DNA from: Clostridium cylindrosporum DSM 605
Lineage (GTDB): Bacteria > Bacillota > Clostridia > Clostridiales > Caloramatoraceae
Length of the DNA stretch: 64,000 nt
Assembly (NCBI RefSeq): GCF_001047375.1
Contig: NZ_LFVU01000004.1
Coordinates: forward strand, 62,001-126,000
Direction: 5' to 3'
Below, one piece after another: positions 36,398 through 44,945 of this stretch (the first letter of the stretch is position 1; the number at the start of each line of letters is the position of its first letter). The notes under the pieces were generated by a model. That model had not been told where the DNA came from, searched no databases, and was given only the letters and a program-made list of their open reading frames with translations. The position numbers were made by a program, and so were the translations under genes.

Positions 36398-37606
36398 ATG
36401 AACTTTTTAGAATGTTTTAAAGGTGCCATCAAAAATGTACGTTCAAACAAAATGCGTTCCTTTCTAACAATGCTAGGAATAATAATTGGTATATCCTCAG
36501 TTATAACCATAGTTTCTATAGGACAAGGTGGACATGACTTTATATCAAAGGAATTTGAAGGCATCGGTAGCAACGCACTAAGTATATCTGTAAAATCAAA
36601 GGCTGGAGAAGTTCTTGATAGGTACTACTTTCATAAAGAAGATGTAAATATGCTTATTAATAAAGTTCCAGAGGTTATTGACGTTGCCCCTATACTTCAA
36701 GGATATGGGGCGGTAGTATATAAGAATAAGTCTAAGGAAGTAACTATTTTATCAACTGCCCCCTCCTACAGAAATATAATAAATGCAAATGTGCTAGAGG
36801 GAAGATTCTTATCCGACTCTGATGTTGAAGCTGCTAGAAATGTAGTTATTATAGATGACATTGCAGGAAAAAAACTTTATCCTAGAGAAAGTCCTATAGG
36901 TCAAAAGCTTACGATTAGGACATCAGCTAAAGCCTCTTCATATACAATAGTAGGTATGATAAAAAATCCTAACCCAACCCTTGCTTACGAATTTTCTGAG
37001 GACTTTCCTGGTATGATATTCATTCCTTACACTACATCTGAAAAGATACTTCGTACACCTAATATAAGCACAATGGTTGCAACGGTTTCAGATATGAACC
37101 GTTCAAAGGAAATATCAAGAAAAATAGTCCATATACTAGACAATAAATATAGAGCACATGATAGATATACTGTAGAAGAAGCATTTAAACAAGTTGACCT
37201 TGTAAACAAAGTCCTTTCCATGTTTACACTAGTTATAGGAACTATAGCTGGAATATCACTAGTTGTAGGTGGAATTGGAGTTATGAACATAATGCTTGTA
37301 TCAGTAACAGAAAGAACAAGGGAAATAGGAATACGAAAAGCCCTAGGAGCTAAGAAAAAAGACATTATGCTTCAGTTCCTAACAGAGTCACTTATAATAT
37401 GTCTTATAGGTGGAACCCTTGGAATGTTAATTGGAATATCATTTTCAATGGCAATAGGCTCACTAGTTGGGGTTATGCCATCAGTATCAATTAGTATAGT
37501 TATATTAGCCTTTGCATTCTCATCAGCTATAGGAATATTCTTCGGAATTTATCCTGCTAAGAAGGCAGCAGAACTTAATCCTATTGATGCGTTAAGATAT
37601 GAATAA
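36398..37606 (+). CDS. MacB-type ABC transporter permease (FtsX family)
   Basis: A 402-residue permease with the MacB topology: helix 1 (about 22-42), a large extracellular MacB_PCD domain (about 45-250) and three C-terminal helices. Family motifs are NKMRSFLTMLGIIIGISSVI at the N-terminus and TERTREIGIRKALGAKKKDI in the cytoplasmic loop near residue 310. The substrate is unknown; the adaptor plus ATPase plus permease set suggests export of a peptide or drug across the membrane. Repeat R7 lies about 4 bp after the stop and replaces a terminator. Confidence 0.92.
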   Translation: MNFLECFKGAIKNVRSNKMRSFLTMLGIIIGISSVITIVSIGQGGHDFISKEFEGIGSNALSISVKSKAGEVLDRYYFHKEDVNMLINKVPEVIDVAPILQGYGAVVYKNKSKEVTILSTAPSYRNIINANVLEGRFLSDSDVEAARNVVIIDDIAGKKLYPRESPIGQKLTIRTSAKASSYTIVGMIKNPNPTLAYEFSEDFPGMIFIPYTTSEKILRTPNISTMVATVSDMNRSKEISRKIVHILDNKYRAHDRYTVEEAFKQVDLVNKVLSMFTLVIGTIAGISLVVGGIGVMNIMLVSVTERTREIGIRKALGAKKKDIMLQFLTESLIICLIGGTLGMLIGISFSMAIGSLVGVMPSVSISIVILAFAFSSAIGIFFGIYPAKKAAELNPIDALRYE

Positions 37607-37610
37607 TTTT

Positions 37611-37838
37611 TATTGAGGGTTTAAGAGATGCGGTAGTATAGTTATTTCCTAAATCCACGAGTTCTTCGAGAAGATCTTCTAATCCTCAAAAATGCCCTGA
37701 GCCTAAGTAGGACATCTAAATCGCTTCGCTAGCCGATTTCTACTAAGGCTCAGGGCATTTTTAAGGATTGAATCTCTATCTCTCGACTCTATGGTTTAGG
37801 AAATAACTACACTACTCGCAATCATACTAACCCTACAT
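37611..37838 (-). repeat. Palindromic element R7 (variable-arm family)
   Basis: About 228 bp, beginning about 4 bp after the permease stop. The outer arms 37633-37656 and 37793-37815 pair with one mismatch and one bulge; the inner arms 37688-37704 and 37746-37762 are perfect over 17 bp. Reverse orientation: AAATCCACGAGTTCTTCG on the left, GACTCTATGG on the right, core AAATCGCTTCGCTAGCCGAT. The right end is CCCTACAT. 37839-37992 is AT-rich without a gene. Confidence 0.85.
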
Positions 37839-37992
37839 AAAGAAAATTACTATGAATATACTGAGAGATTGTTTTGTTTTAGATTCATTTATTTAATTAC
37901 GATTCTTATTAATAACTTTTAGCTGCTCAATATTCTAAAGTAAAAATATCAAAATACTTCTATAAAAATTTAGTATAACGACTATGTCTATG

Positions 37993-39147
37993 CTAAATTC
38001 CACCTCTAATAAAAACCACTATATCTATATTATTTCTTTTAGCATAATGAGCTATATCATAAGCTCCTTGATTATCATCTCTAACATCTATTGAGTGCAT
38101 TTGATTAAAGTTGGTGTATAGTAGTGTTTCTGCTGCATTAGTAAAGGAGTTTCCTATTACAAGAATGTTTGGAAGCTCTTTTCTATTTGTTTTAATCATA
38201 TCCCGTGCCTTATCTCCTCCCATAAATACTGAGTAGGATGATTTAGATTCTAAAAGGTCCTTATCTATAGGGTCACTTCCCGGGCCATAATCTGTTATTC
38301 TCTCCTTCATAAGGTCTTTTCTTGGTCTATATACTTTGATTTCATCATTTGAATCTATGTTAAATTGTAGCTTTCTGTTATAGCTTCCGTTAAATTTATA
38401 GTATGTATCTACCATGAATTCCTCATTTGGTCTTAGAGGTTCTGGAACATCTTTAAATTTTTCCCTAGCCTTGTTCACTATATACTCATAGGCCATGTAG
38501 GCTCCATCTATATTCCAGTGATGGTCTGTTTTGAAGTAGAATTTATCAGCTTTATCAGGAAGTCCTTCTGCTTTTTTATCAAATATATCTCTCATATTTA
38601 TATAGTCAACGGAGTTTGATAATGAGTTTATTACCGACTCCACCTCTAGTACCTTTTTCATGTTAGCCTTAGCATATAGCGGCAGCGGGTCTATATCATA
38701 ATCAGAACTATATGGTGCATATAGGAAGTAAAAGTCCTTACCCATTGATTTTATTTCATCTGATAGCTTTTTTATATAATCGTTTCTTTTTTTCACTAAT
38801 TCAATGCTATTCTCTACGTCTATATCCCTGTCTTCATAAAGTCTCCCACCATTACCTAGATAAAATCCATTTACCTTATCTCTACCTAGAGCGTAGAAGT
38901 TAAACTTTACATATGATGATACTATAGAATCTTTAAATGCAAACTGATCCTTTGTATATTCTTCATAGTCCTGAAAGTACTTCCCATTCCATATTCCTTT
39001 AATACTTACCTTAGGCTTCTTCATTAAGTTTCTATTTTCTATATCTGAGTAAACCCTATCCCCTTTAAATAGATTATATATACCAAGAGGAAATATAATA
39101 AGAATAAAAACAACAGTTAGTATAGCTAGCTTTATGTCTTTTATCAT
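37993..39147 (-). CDS. DHHW family protein (AlgX/AlgJ-like SGNH hydrolase), copy 1
   Basis: A 384-residue protein with an N-terminal membrane helix (residues 8-26) and an extracellular domain. FYFLYAPYSSDYD, the hallmark KTDHHWNIDGAY near residue 205, and NILVIGNSFTNAAETLLYTN near residue 325 match the DHHW/AlgJ-AlgX group, which helps transfer acetyl groups to exopolysaccharides. AGGAGGGAT precedes the ATG and overlaps the stop of the MBOAT gene, so the two are one operon. A second DHHW gene with the same partner lies at 62700-63884. Confidence 0.85.
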   Translation of the reverse strand: MIKDIKLAILTVVFILIIFPLGIYNLFKGDRVYSDIENRNLMKKPKVSIKGIWNGKYFQDYEEYTKDQFAFKDSIVSSYVKFNFYALGRDKVNGFYLGNGGRLYEDRDIDVENSIELVKKRNDYIKKLSDEIKSMGKDFYFLYAPYSSDYDIDPLPLYAKANMKKVLEVESVINSLSNSVDYINMRDIFDKKAEGLPDKADKFYFKTDHHWNIDGAYMAYEYIVNKAREKFKDVPEPLRPNEEFMVDTYYKFNGSYNRKLQFNIDSNDEIKVYRPRKDLMKERITDYGPGSDPIDKDLLESKSSYSVFMGGDKARDMIKTNRKELPNILVIGNSFTNAAETLLYTNFNQMHSIDVRDDNQGAYDIAHYAKRNNIDIVVFIRGGI

Positions 39148-39157
39148 AGTATCCCTC

Positions 39158-40570
39158 CTAGAATCTAAAATATATAAATGGGTTAAATCCTGTATTAGTA
39201 AGCGTCATTACAACCATATAAAGAATTACAATAAGAACAAGTGGTGTAAAGACTATACTAAAAAATGCACTAACTGCTTTGATACTTGAATTTTCAAGCT
39301 TTATAATTGTATTACGAACTAAAGGAGTCATAAATAAAAATCCTAGTATAAATTCATATCTATAATTAGCTATATAGAAAAAATCCCGAGCATTGTATAA
39401 GCTATTGGAACTCGCACCAAACATATCCATTAAGTAATTCATCATAGAATCTAAGTCCTCAGATCTAAATAGTACCCACCCTATAATAACTATTACCATA
39501 GTGTACATGATTCTAAGCATATTTGGCATTACATTTAGAACCTTCATAAGGAAAGCTTTTTCAATTCCTATAATAAATCCAAAATAAAGCCCCCATATAA
39601 CAAATGTCCAACTAGCCCCATGCCAAAAACCTGTAAAAAGCCATACTATAAATAGATTTATACCTGTTCTAAATGCACCATGTCTACTTCCTCCTAAGGG
39701 AATATACACATAGTCTCTAAACCATGTTCCAAGTGAAATATGCCACCTTCTCCAGAATTCTGTTATAGATTTACTTATATATGGGTAGCTGAAGTTTTCA
39801 AGGAAGGTAAATCCAAACATCTTCCCAAGACCAATTGCCATATCTGAGTACCCAGAAAAGTCATAGTATATTTGAAATGTATATGCAATTATCCCGACCC
39901 AGGATAGCATTACAGAAATAGATTCCGCTTCAAATGTATCATTTGCGACTTCTCCTAGTATATTGGCTATAAGCACCTTTTTACCAAGTCCTAAAATAAA
40001 TCTTTCTACCCCTTCCCCAAAGTCATTGATATTTTCATCCCTTTTATTAATCTGAGATGCAACATCCCTATATCTAACTATGGGACCTGCTATAAGCTGT
40101 GGAAAAAGAACAATGTAAAGTGCCAAATCTGTTATTTTTCTTTGAAACTTATCCCCATTATACACATCTATTACATAACTTAATGCTTGAAAGGTGAAAA
40201 AGGATATTCCTATAGGCATAATAACTTTACTAAAAACATAACTTTCACCAAATAATGCATTGTAGTTATCAACAAAGAAATTAAAATACTTAAAGTAAGC
40301 TAGTATTACTAGATTAACTACAACCGCCAATATAAGAACTAATCTTTTTTTAATTTTATATAATCTATATTCATGAACTAAAACCCCAAAACAGTAATTA
40401 AGTATTATCGACAATAGAACTACTATTAGAAATCTTACTCCTCCATATCCATAGAAAATCAAACTTCCAACTAATAAAGTTAGATTCCTATATCTTTTAG
40501 GAGATATATAATACATAAGTACTATTAATGGTAAAAAAATAAATAAAAATACTAAGCTTGAAAAAACCAT
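39158..40570 (-). CDS. MBOAT O-acyltransferase, AlgI-like, copy 1
   Basis: A 470-residue polytopic membrane protein (about 10-12 helices) that passes acyl groups across the membrane for O-acetylation of a surface polymer, working with an AlgJ/AlgX-type partner. MBOAT signatures: GISFFTFQALSYVIDVY, ITEFWRRWHISLGTWFRDYV and the catalytic-histidine motif FTGFWHGASWTFVIWG near residue 325. The C-terminus NPFIYFRF recurs in the second AlgI-like gene at the window edge. GGAGGATTT precedes the ATG. Which polymer is acetylated cannot be read. Confidence 0.92.
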   Translation of the reverse strand: MVFSSLVFLFIFLPLIVLMYYISPKRYRNLTLLVGSLIFYGYGGVRFLIVVLLSIILNYCFGVLVHEYRLYKIKKRLVLILAVVVNLVILAYFKYFNFFVDNYNALFGESYVFSKVIMPIGISFFTFQALSYVIDVYNGDKFQRKITDLALYIVLFPQLIAGPIVRYRDVASQINKRDENINDFGEGVERFILGLGKKVLIANILGEVANDTFEAESISVMLSWVGIIAYTFQIYYDFSGYSDMAIGLGKMFGFTFLENFSYPYISKSITEFWRRWHISLGTWFRDYVYIPLGGSRHGAFRTGINLFIVWLFTGFWHGASWTFVIWGLYFGFIIGIEKAFLMKVLNVMPNMLRIMYTMVIVIIGWVLFRSEDLDSMMNYLMDMFGASSNSLYNARDFFYIANYRYEFILGFLFMTPLVRNTIIKLENSSIKAVSAFFSIVFTPLVLIVILYMVVMTLTNTGFNPFIYFRF

Positions 40571-40594
40571 AAATCCTCCACATAGTAACTATAT

Positions 40595-40633
40595 AAGCCA
40601 CCACCGGGGTATAATACCTCCGGGGTGGCTTAA
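40595..40633. terminator. Long hairpin between the NYxGxKN protein gene and the MBOAT gene
   Basis: TAAGCCACC (40595-40603) pairs with GGTGGCTTA (40625-40633), with further inner pairing CCGGGGTA/TACC-CCGG. The T run is on the plus strand (ATATTTTT). On the minus strand it is a partial terminator or processing site. Confidence 0.55.
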
Positions 40634-40649
40634 TATTTTTCCCCTAATC

Positions 40650-41312
40650 TTACATATCTCGAATAGATTTTAATTCAGATGCTATAGCATCCTTTGCAAA
40701 ACTTGTTTCGCATTTCCACACATAGTTTAAAGCTTCACTTGCCTTAGTCTTTGCCTCATCTATACTTTCTACATTAATAAGCTCAATTGCCGTCTCTCGA
40801 AGACTTGCAGCCTTTATATAATCACCGCTATCCATTACTCTAATATCCCTAATAACATTGCTTCCTGCATAGGATCTTTCAGATAACTTACTATGTACTA
40901 TACTATTAGTAACCTTAGCAAGTGAACTATTAACCCTATCTAGGTAAGCTTGGAATGTAGGTAAATTCTTTGTACCCTTATAATTTCTATCTATGCTACT
41001 TTCCATGTTAACAACATTCTCTATAGTTTGTATAACTATTTCACACTGAGCAATTCTAGCAAGGTATGCATTCTTTTCATAAGTTGATGTAACACTTGAT
41101 ACTAATGATTTAGCCTCTGAAAGATACAATCTAAATGTAGGAAGATTTTTACTTCCTAGATAGTTTCTTTGAAAAGATGTTTCTAATTGACTAATTTTAG
41201 AATTAGTCTGATATGATATAGTACTAGCAAAAACAGTACCTACGCCTAGGTGTGCTGTAGCTATAAAAACAGCAAGCAAGGTTCCTATTAACTTCTTATT
41301 ACATTTAATCAC
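40650..41312 (-). CDS. Secreted NYxGxKN-repeat protein, short form
   Basis: A 220-residue protein with signal peptide (cleavage probably after VFA, residue 29). It contains two 32-residue repeats 60 residues apart: NYLGSKNLPTFRLYL (from residue 50) and NYKGTKNLPTFQAYL (from residue 110), then KLSERSYAG-SNVIRDIRV. The same layout forms the N-terminus of the 1133-residue protein at 44946-48347 and, in part, the protein at 54743-55690. I do not recognise the domain. It is predicted all-helical and outside the cell. GGAGGGG precedes the GTG start. It lies directly upstream of the AlgI-like gene, 79 bp away. Confidence 0.75.
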   Translation of the reverse strand: MIKCNKKLIGTLLAVFIATAHLGVGTVFASTISYQTNSKISQLETSFQRNYLGSKNLPTFRLYLSEAKSLVSSVTSTYEKNAYLARIAQCEIVIQTIENVVNMESSIDRNYKGTKNLPTFQAYLDRVNSSLAKVTNSIVHSKLSERSYAGSNVIRDIRVMDSGDYIKAASLRETAIELINVESIDEAKTKASEALNYVWKCETSFAKDAIASELKSIRDM

Positions 41313-41547
41313 AAATACCCCTCCTAAAACTATTGTAAACAGACTTATTAAGTCAGGCTAGTTTACACCAACTGACTTTTTAAAATCCCTATCAAGTTAT
41401 TTAGTCAATTTCACTCTATAGATAAATCTTCAGAAAATCTTAGGTACACCCAAAATATTCTTATATAACTAACTATATCATAGCATACTACATTATAGTA
41501 TTACAAATGACAGCATTCCTTTTTCCAACCTTTAACTATATAAGTAA

Positions 41548-41575
41548 ACGCCTTAAAGGATTATCCTTAAGGCGT
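41548..41575 (-). terminator. Terminator of the SLAP-domain gene
   Basis: ACGCCTTAA-GGA pairs with TCC-TTAAGGCGT around a TTA loop with one bulged A. The minus-strand T run is weak (TTTACTTAT). Confidence 0.65.
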
Positions 41576-41584
41576 CTTGTAATT

Positions 41585-42469
41585 CTATAGTTCATTTAAT
41601 TTTATTCTAAGTCCATCAAGTGTTTCTGTTTTGTATGCCGTTGATAGATGAACATATCTTGCTTGCTTTGGCCCAACTATCGCCCCAACTCTTAAAACTT
41701 CATTATAAACCTTCTCATCATCCTTATAAACTGCAACTGGTAGTTCCTCTACTAGTGGCTTTAATGTTTCTGGATTAACAAGTGTTGATTCAGTTGAATT
41801 TCTAATTATTAGATTAAAGTCAAGGAATCCATCTACAATTTCAAGTGAAGACATATTAAAGTTTACTTCATTTTCCTTAAGTAATGGTAGACGGTAGTTA
41901 TAATCTATAACCTCCACTGCCTTTTCATCTGATAAATTCTCAAGCTTCTTAAATCCGATAGAAGTCTCTCCATTATCCGCAAAAGGCTTTTGAACCTTAA
42001 AGTTAACCTTACATTTAGTTAAATCAACTGAACTTGGAAGATATGTTTTATCGAAATAAATCTTCCATGGTCTAGCTGAGAAAGGAGGAATAGTTCCTAG
42101 TTCACTACCATCAAATATCTTTTGTAGGACTATTTTTCCCTCTCCATTTGTAACAATAAGACATGGATTCTCTAAGTTTATATTAAACTTAGTAGCATTT
42201 CTTATATAAACATTTGCCTCATATCCTTCATCTATAGCAAATACATATGAAGTACTAATATTAAGGTCACCTTCTTTAATTTCAGTAAGACCTTCGATTT
42301 CTTCTTTATATACATCTCTAACTACCTTAGAGGTTTTTATTTCTTCATTTGGTCTTAAGGAAAGTTCTAATTCCATTTTTTCCGCTACACTAGCCTTTTC
42401 CTCAAGATATTTATCCTTAAGTTCTTTTACTTGTTCCTTCTTACTACTTGACTTACTAAAAAACTTCAT
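41585..42469 (-). CDS. SLAP-domain protein (S-layer assembly-like), two SLAP copies
   Basis: A 294-residue protein without a signal peptide and with a basic, charged N-terminus (MKFFSKSSSKKEQ). Two related beta-rich domains are visible: residues 70-145 ending TIPPFSARPWKIYFDKTYLP and residues 195-285 with IVDGFLDFNLIIRNSTES and VGPKQARYVHLS. The PP-x-x-x-RPW-x-(I/F)-x-F pattern and the duplication match the SLAP domain found in accessory-Sec S-layer assembly proteins of Bacillus, as I remember that family. No secA2 or S-layer gene is in the window. GGGGAGAA precedes the ATG. A surface-layer assembly role is inferred. Confidence 0.6.
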   Translation of the reverse strand: MKFFSKSSSKKEQVKELKDKYLEEKASVAEKMELELSLRPNEEIKTSKVVRDVYKEEIEGLTEIKEGDLNISTSYVFAIDEGYEANVYIRNATKFNINLENPCLIVTNGEGKIVLQKIFDGSELGTIPPFSARPWKIYFDKTYLPSSVDLTKCKVNFKVQKPFADNGETSIGFKKLENLSDEKAVEVIDYNYRLPLLKENEVNFNMSSLEIVDGFLDFNLIIRNSTESTLVNPETLKPLVEELPVAVYKDDEKVYNEVLRVGAIVGPKQARYVHLSTAYKTETLDGLRIKLNEL

Positions 42470-42665
42470 AACAAGTTCTCCCCTTACTATATTTTTAGAT
42501 AATAAACTACTGCGAATTTTATATTAATCAACTTATATTAAAAACTATGTAAATATTTCAATAAATAAATTATATATCATTTAAGTTACAATTTCCACGT
42601 AAAATTCCAAATATATCAAACCAATAAGATGTAGAATCAATATATCAACTGACAAAACCTAACTT

Positions 42666-43418
42666 CTATGGAGTAACAGGTGCATTTGTACTTGCTCCAC
42701 TAGGTGGATTAGTACTTCCTTGAGGCGCTCCCATAGTTTGACTCTGTGGAGCCCCTGAATCTGCCCCTTGTGTTCCTTGATTTTGTAAAGGGTTTATTAG
42801 CATACCTGAACTTATTTGTCCCATCTTCTTCTCCACATCACTATAGAAAATAAGCTCATTTGGTTTTATAGTTTTAAACTCATTATATGCCTTGTCATAT
42901 TTCCCATTATTAAAAAAGTTAAGTCCCCTTATATAAATCATATAATCTCTCTTCATATCTCTAGTATAATCAATCCTTTGCTGAAACATATCCTTATAAG
43001 TTTCCTCACGAAGACCTACCTTAAATTCTTTAACAGCACCTTCGAAGTCATTTTGAGAAAGAAGTGTATCCCCCTTTGTAAGAATAGCCTCTACCTTAGG
43101 ATCAGAAGGAACCCCACGTGTTCCATTTATTCCATTACCTAGACTACCCTTTAAACCAGTAACACTTGTACTAAGTGAATCTACCTTACTACCATTAGGT
43201 GAAGTAGTACTAACAGATGTACTACTTGGATAGAAATTGGAAACTATAATTAGGCCAATATATATTCCTAGTAGAAGAATACCCTCTGCTAGAAAAATAG
43301 TAGCAAACTTTTTCACCTTTCCATCTTCCTTCTTATATTTAAAATAACCAAACAGTATAAAAAACAAATTAAATAAAATTGCGAAAATAAGTATCGTAAC
43401 AAAAACAGTGTTTGACAT
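42666..43418 (-). CDS. Membrane protein with TPR-like region and Pro/Gln/Gly-rich tail
   Basis: A 250-residue protein with two N-terminal membrane helices (about 5-26 and 38-62), a Ser/Thr-rich stretch, and a helical region (about 108-205) that looks like two tetratricopeptide units: LLSQNDFEGAVKEFKVGL and FFNNGKYDKAYNEFKTI. The last 45 residues are rich in Gln, Gly, Ser and Pro. I recognise no specific family. TPR units usually bind proteins, so a scaffold role for the surface proteins downstream is possible. GGTAGGAGTGTT precedes the ATG. The SLAP gene follows on the same strand after 196 bp without a terminator. Confidence 0.6.
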   Translation of the reverse strand: MSNTVFVTILIFAILFNLFFILFGYFKYKKEDGKVKKFATIFLAEGILLLGIYIGLIIVSNFYPSSTSVSTTSPNGSKVDSLSTSVTGLKGSLGNGINGTRGVPSDPKVEAILTKGDTLLSQNDFEGAVKEFKVGLREETYKDMFQQRIDYTRDMKRDYMIYIRGLNFFNNGKYDKAYNEFKTIKPNELIFYSDVEKKMGQISSGMLINPLQNQGTQGADSGAPQSQTMGAPQGSTNPPSGASTNAPVTP

Positions 43419-43490
43419 AACACTCCTACCTTTATAAGTTATAGTTCCTTTAAATATCGACTTTAAATAGGGGATTCTTTATAGTGCCTT

Positions 43491-43724
43491 TATAGTAGGG
43501 TATGTGCTTTGCAGTAGAGTAGCTAATGGATAAAATAATAGAGCCAAAAAACTAGAGCTTCTTATCTGGGATAAATATGCCTAGCCTTAGAGATAAGTCG
43601 TGGAGCGCAGCGGTTTTCACACTTAGCTCTTAGGCTAGTTATATTTACCCAGATTAGAAGCTCTGTTTGAAGGTCTCGTCGTTTTAGCTGCAGACACCAG
43701 TACTGCTACGACTCTATCCTATAT
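43491..43724 (+). repeat. Palindromic element R8 (variable-arm family, decayed outer stem)
   Basis: About 234 bp ending 7 bp from the stop of the minus-strand gene at 43732. Hinges AATAGAGCCAAAAAACTAGA and TGAAGGTCTCGTCGTTTT are constant. The inner stem (CTGGGATAAATATGCCTAGC with GGCTAGTTATATTTACCCAG) is good, but the outer stem pairs poorly, so this copy is degenerating. Core: GTGGAGCGCAGCGGTTTT. Confidence 0.8.
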
Positions 43725-43731
43725 GAAAAAT

Positions 43732-44268
43732 CTAATATGATTTAGCCAAAATTCCTTTAGCTTTATACATTACTTTTTTAGCTTTTCCATCGTTTATTAT
43801 CTCAGTTGCAAACTCCAAATCAAAAATAATGTCACAGTCAAGATATGCTGCCATTGTTTTTATGGAGTAAATAGCTTCTTCTTTATTCTCATAACATTCA
43901 GTAGAAACCTTTTTCACTTCCTGAGAATAATCAATTTCTCCTTGGAAGTCTTTAAAATACACCTTAACTTTATTTGCTCCTTCAATTGCCCTTTCATAGG
44001 CCTCTATTTCTGTTTTATAGACGCTATCAAAGCACTCTGGACATACCATTCCCTTTTCTGAGTACTTAGCTTCTACAACATCTCTTGAAAGATATGCCAT
44101 ATTCTCCGGTTCATAAAGTGTAAAAAGCTCATTGTCTATCTTTTTCCCACACTCTTTACATCTACCTTCCTTTAGAAAAGCATTTACTTTCTTAGTAAGA
44201 AACACTGCACCTGCGACTGCTGAACCAGCTGCTAATGCCGCTATAGCTCCCTTAGCTTTTTTATCCAT
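43732..44268 (-). CDS. Small membrane-anchored CxxC (zinc-ribbon-like) protein
   Basis: A 178-residue protein with one N-terminal helix rich in Ala/Gly (AIAALAAGSAVAGAVFLT). Two cysteine pairs, GRCKECGKK and MVCPECFDS, sit about 40 residues apart and could bind zinc. The C-terminal part (residues 95-178) has an alpha/beta pattern without a family I know. ATG 44268 has AAAGGAGGGG upstream; an in-frame ATG 39 nt earlier precedes that site. It is monocistronic, with repeat R8 at the 3' end. Confidence 0.65.
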   Translation of the reverse strand: MDKKAKGAIAALAAGSAVAGAVFLTKKVNAFLKEGRCKECGKKIDNELFTLYEPENMAYLSRDVVEAKYSEKGMVCPECFDSVYKTEIEAYERAIEGANKVKVYFKDFQGEIDYSQEVKKVSTECYENKEEAIYSIKTMAAYLDCDIIFDLEFATEIINDGKAKKVMYKAKGILAKSY

Positions 44269-44424
44269 TTTGAACCCCTCCTTTAGATGTATAGATATAT
44301 TATACATCTATTCAAAATAGTTTAAAATATCAAAATAATTCAAAAATAAGACTTTTTCAATTATAATTCAACATAAAAAGCCCTATTACTACCATTTATT
44401 TAATATTTCTTAGAAATCAAATAA

Positions 44425-44472
44425 AAAAAAGCACTTTGACCTCGGATTTCTCCTTAGACAAAGTGCTTTTTT
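44425..44472. terminator. Bidirectional hairpin with T runs
   Basis: AAAAAAGCACTTTG pairs with CAAAGTGCTTTTTT around a 20-nt loop. T runs lie on both strands. It is too far from the nearest stops to be assigned with certainty. Confidence 0.6.
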
Positions 44473-44904
44473 AGAACTTTAAGCCCTTGGGAATAAGACT
44501 TAAAGCACTCACGTATGGTACATGAGATTTTTGGTATAATTTTGAATTTATTATTTCTAAGTTTCTTAATGATTGAATATTAGGATACTCTTACATTAAA
44601 AATACTAGAAAATACGATTTTGGTTCATTTTAACATGTAAAGTTATATTTTAAAAATCAATAAATGAGTAAATTCTCTCGTCTTAGTGAATTAAAAGCTG
44701 TTAGCTTAATAATACACTAACTTATATGTATTTTATAAGTATAGCTTTATTGTACTCAAAAATCAATTTAAATACAAGGGTTGTATTTAAATTATATATT
44801 TCTTTACATCTACTATACTATGATATTAACAAAAATCCATATAAATTCAAATATATTTTCCAGCTTAAATGTTTACCATTAAATATAACTTTTTATATTG
44901 ATAT
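44473..44904. other. Unassigned non-coding region
   Basis: About 430 bp. The first 80 bp are structured: CTTTAAG and CTTAAAG form an inverted repeat (about 44478-44503), then CTCACGTATGGTACATGAG can form a small stem near 44508-44526. The rest is AT-rich. The small open frames here lack ribosome-binding sites. No known riboswitch or intron core was confirmed. Confidence 0.4.
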
Positions 44905-44937
44905 AATTTCTCCTAAGAATTATCTCTAGGAGAAATT
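44905..44937 (-). terminator. Hairpin after the large surface protein gene
   Basis: An 11-bp perfect stem (AATTTCTCCTA with TAGGAGAAATT, loop of 11) 9 bp after the stop at 44946. The T run is weak. Confidence 0.6.
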
Positions 44938-44945
44938 ATTAACGT

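Noticed and set aside
2467-43724. Repeats as a CRISPR array or insertion-sequence copies
   Set aside because: The copies are thousands of bases apart, are 200-235 bp palindromes rather than short direct repeats, and contain no ORF. No transposase occurs in the window and no consistent target duplication was seen.
44726-44929. 67-codon plus-strand open frame
   Set aside because: Extremely AT-rich composition, no ribosome-binding site and no conserved pattern; it lies in a gap next to a terminator.
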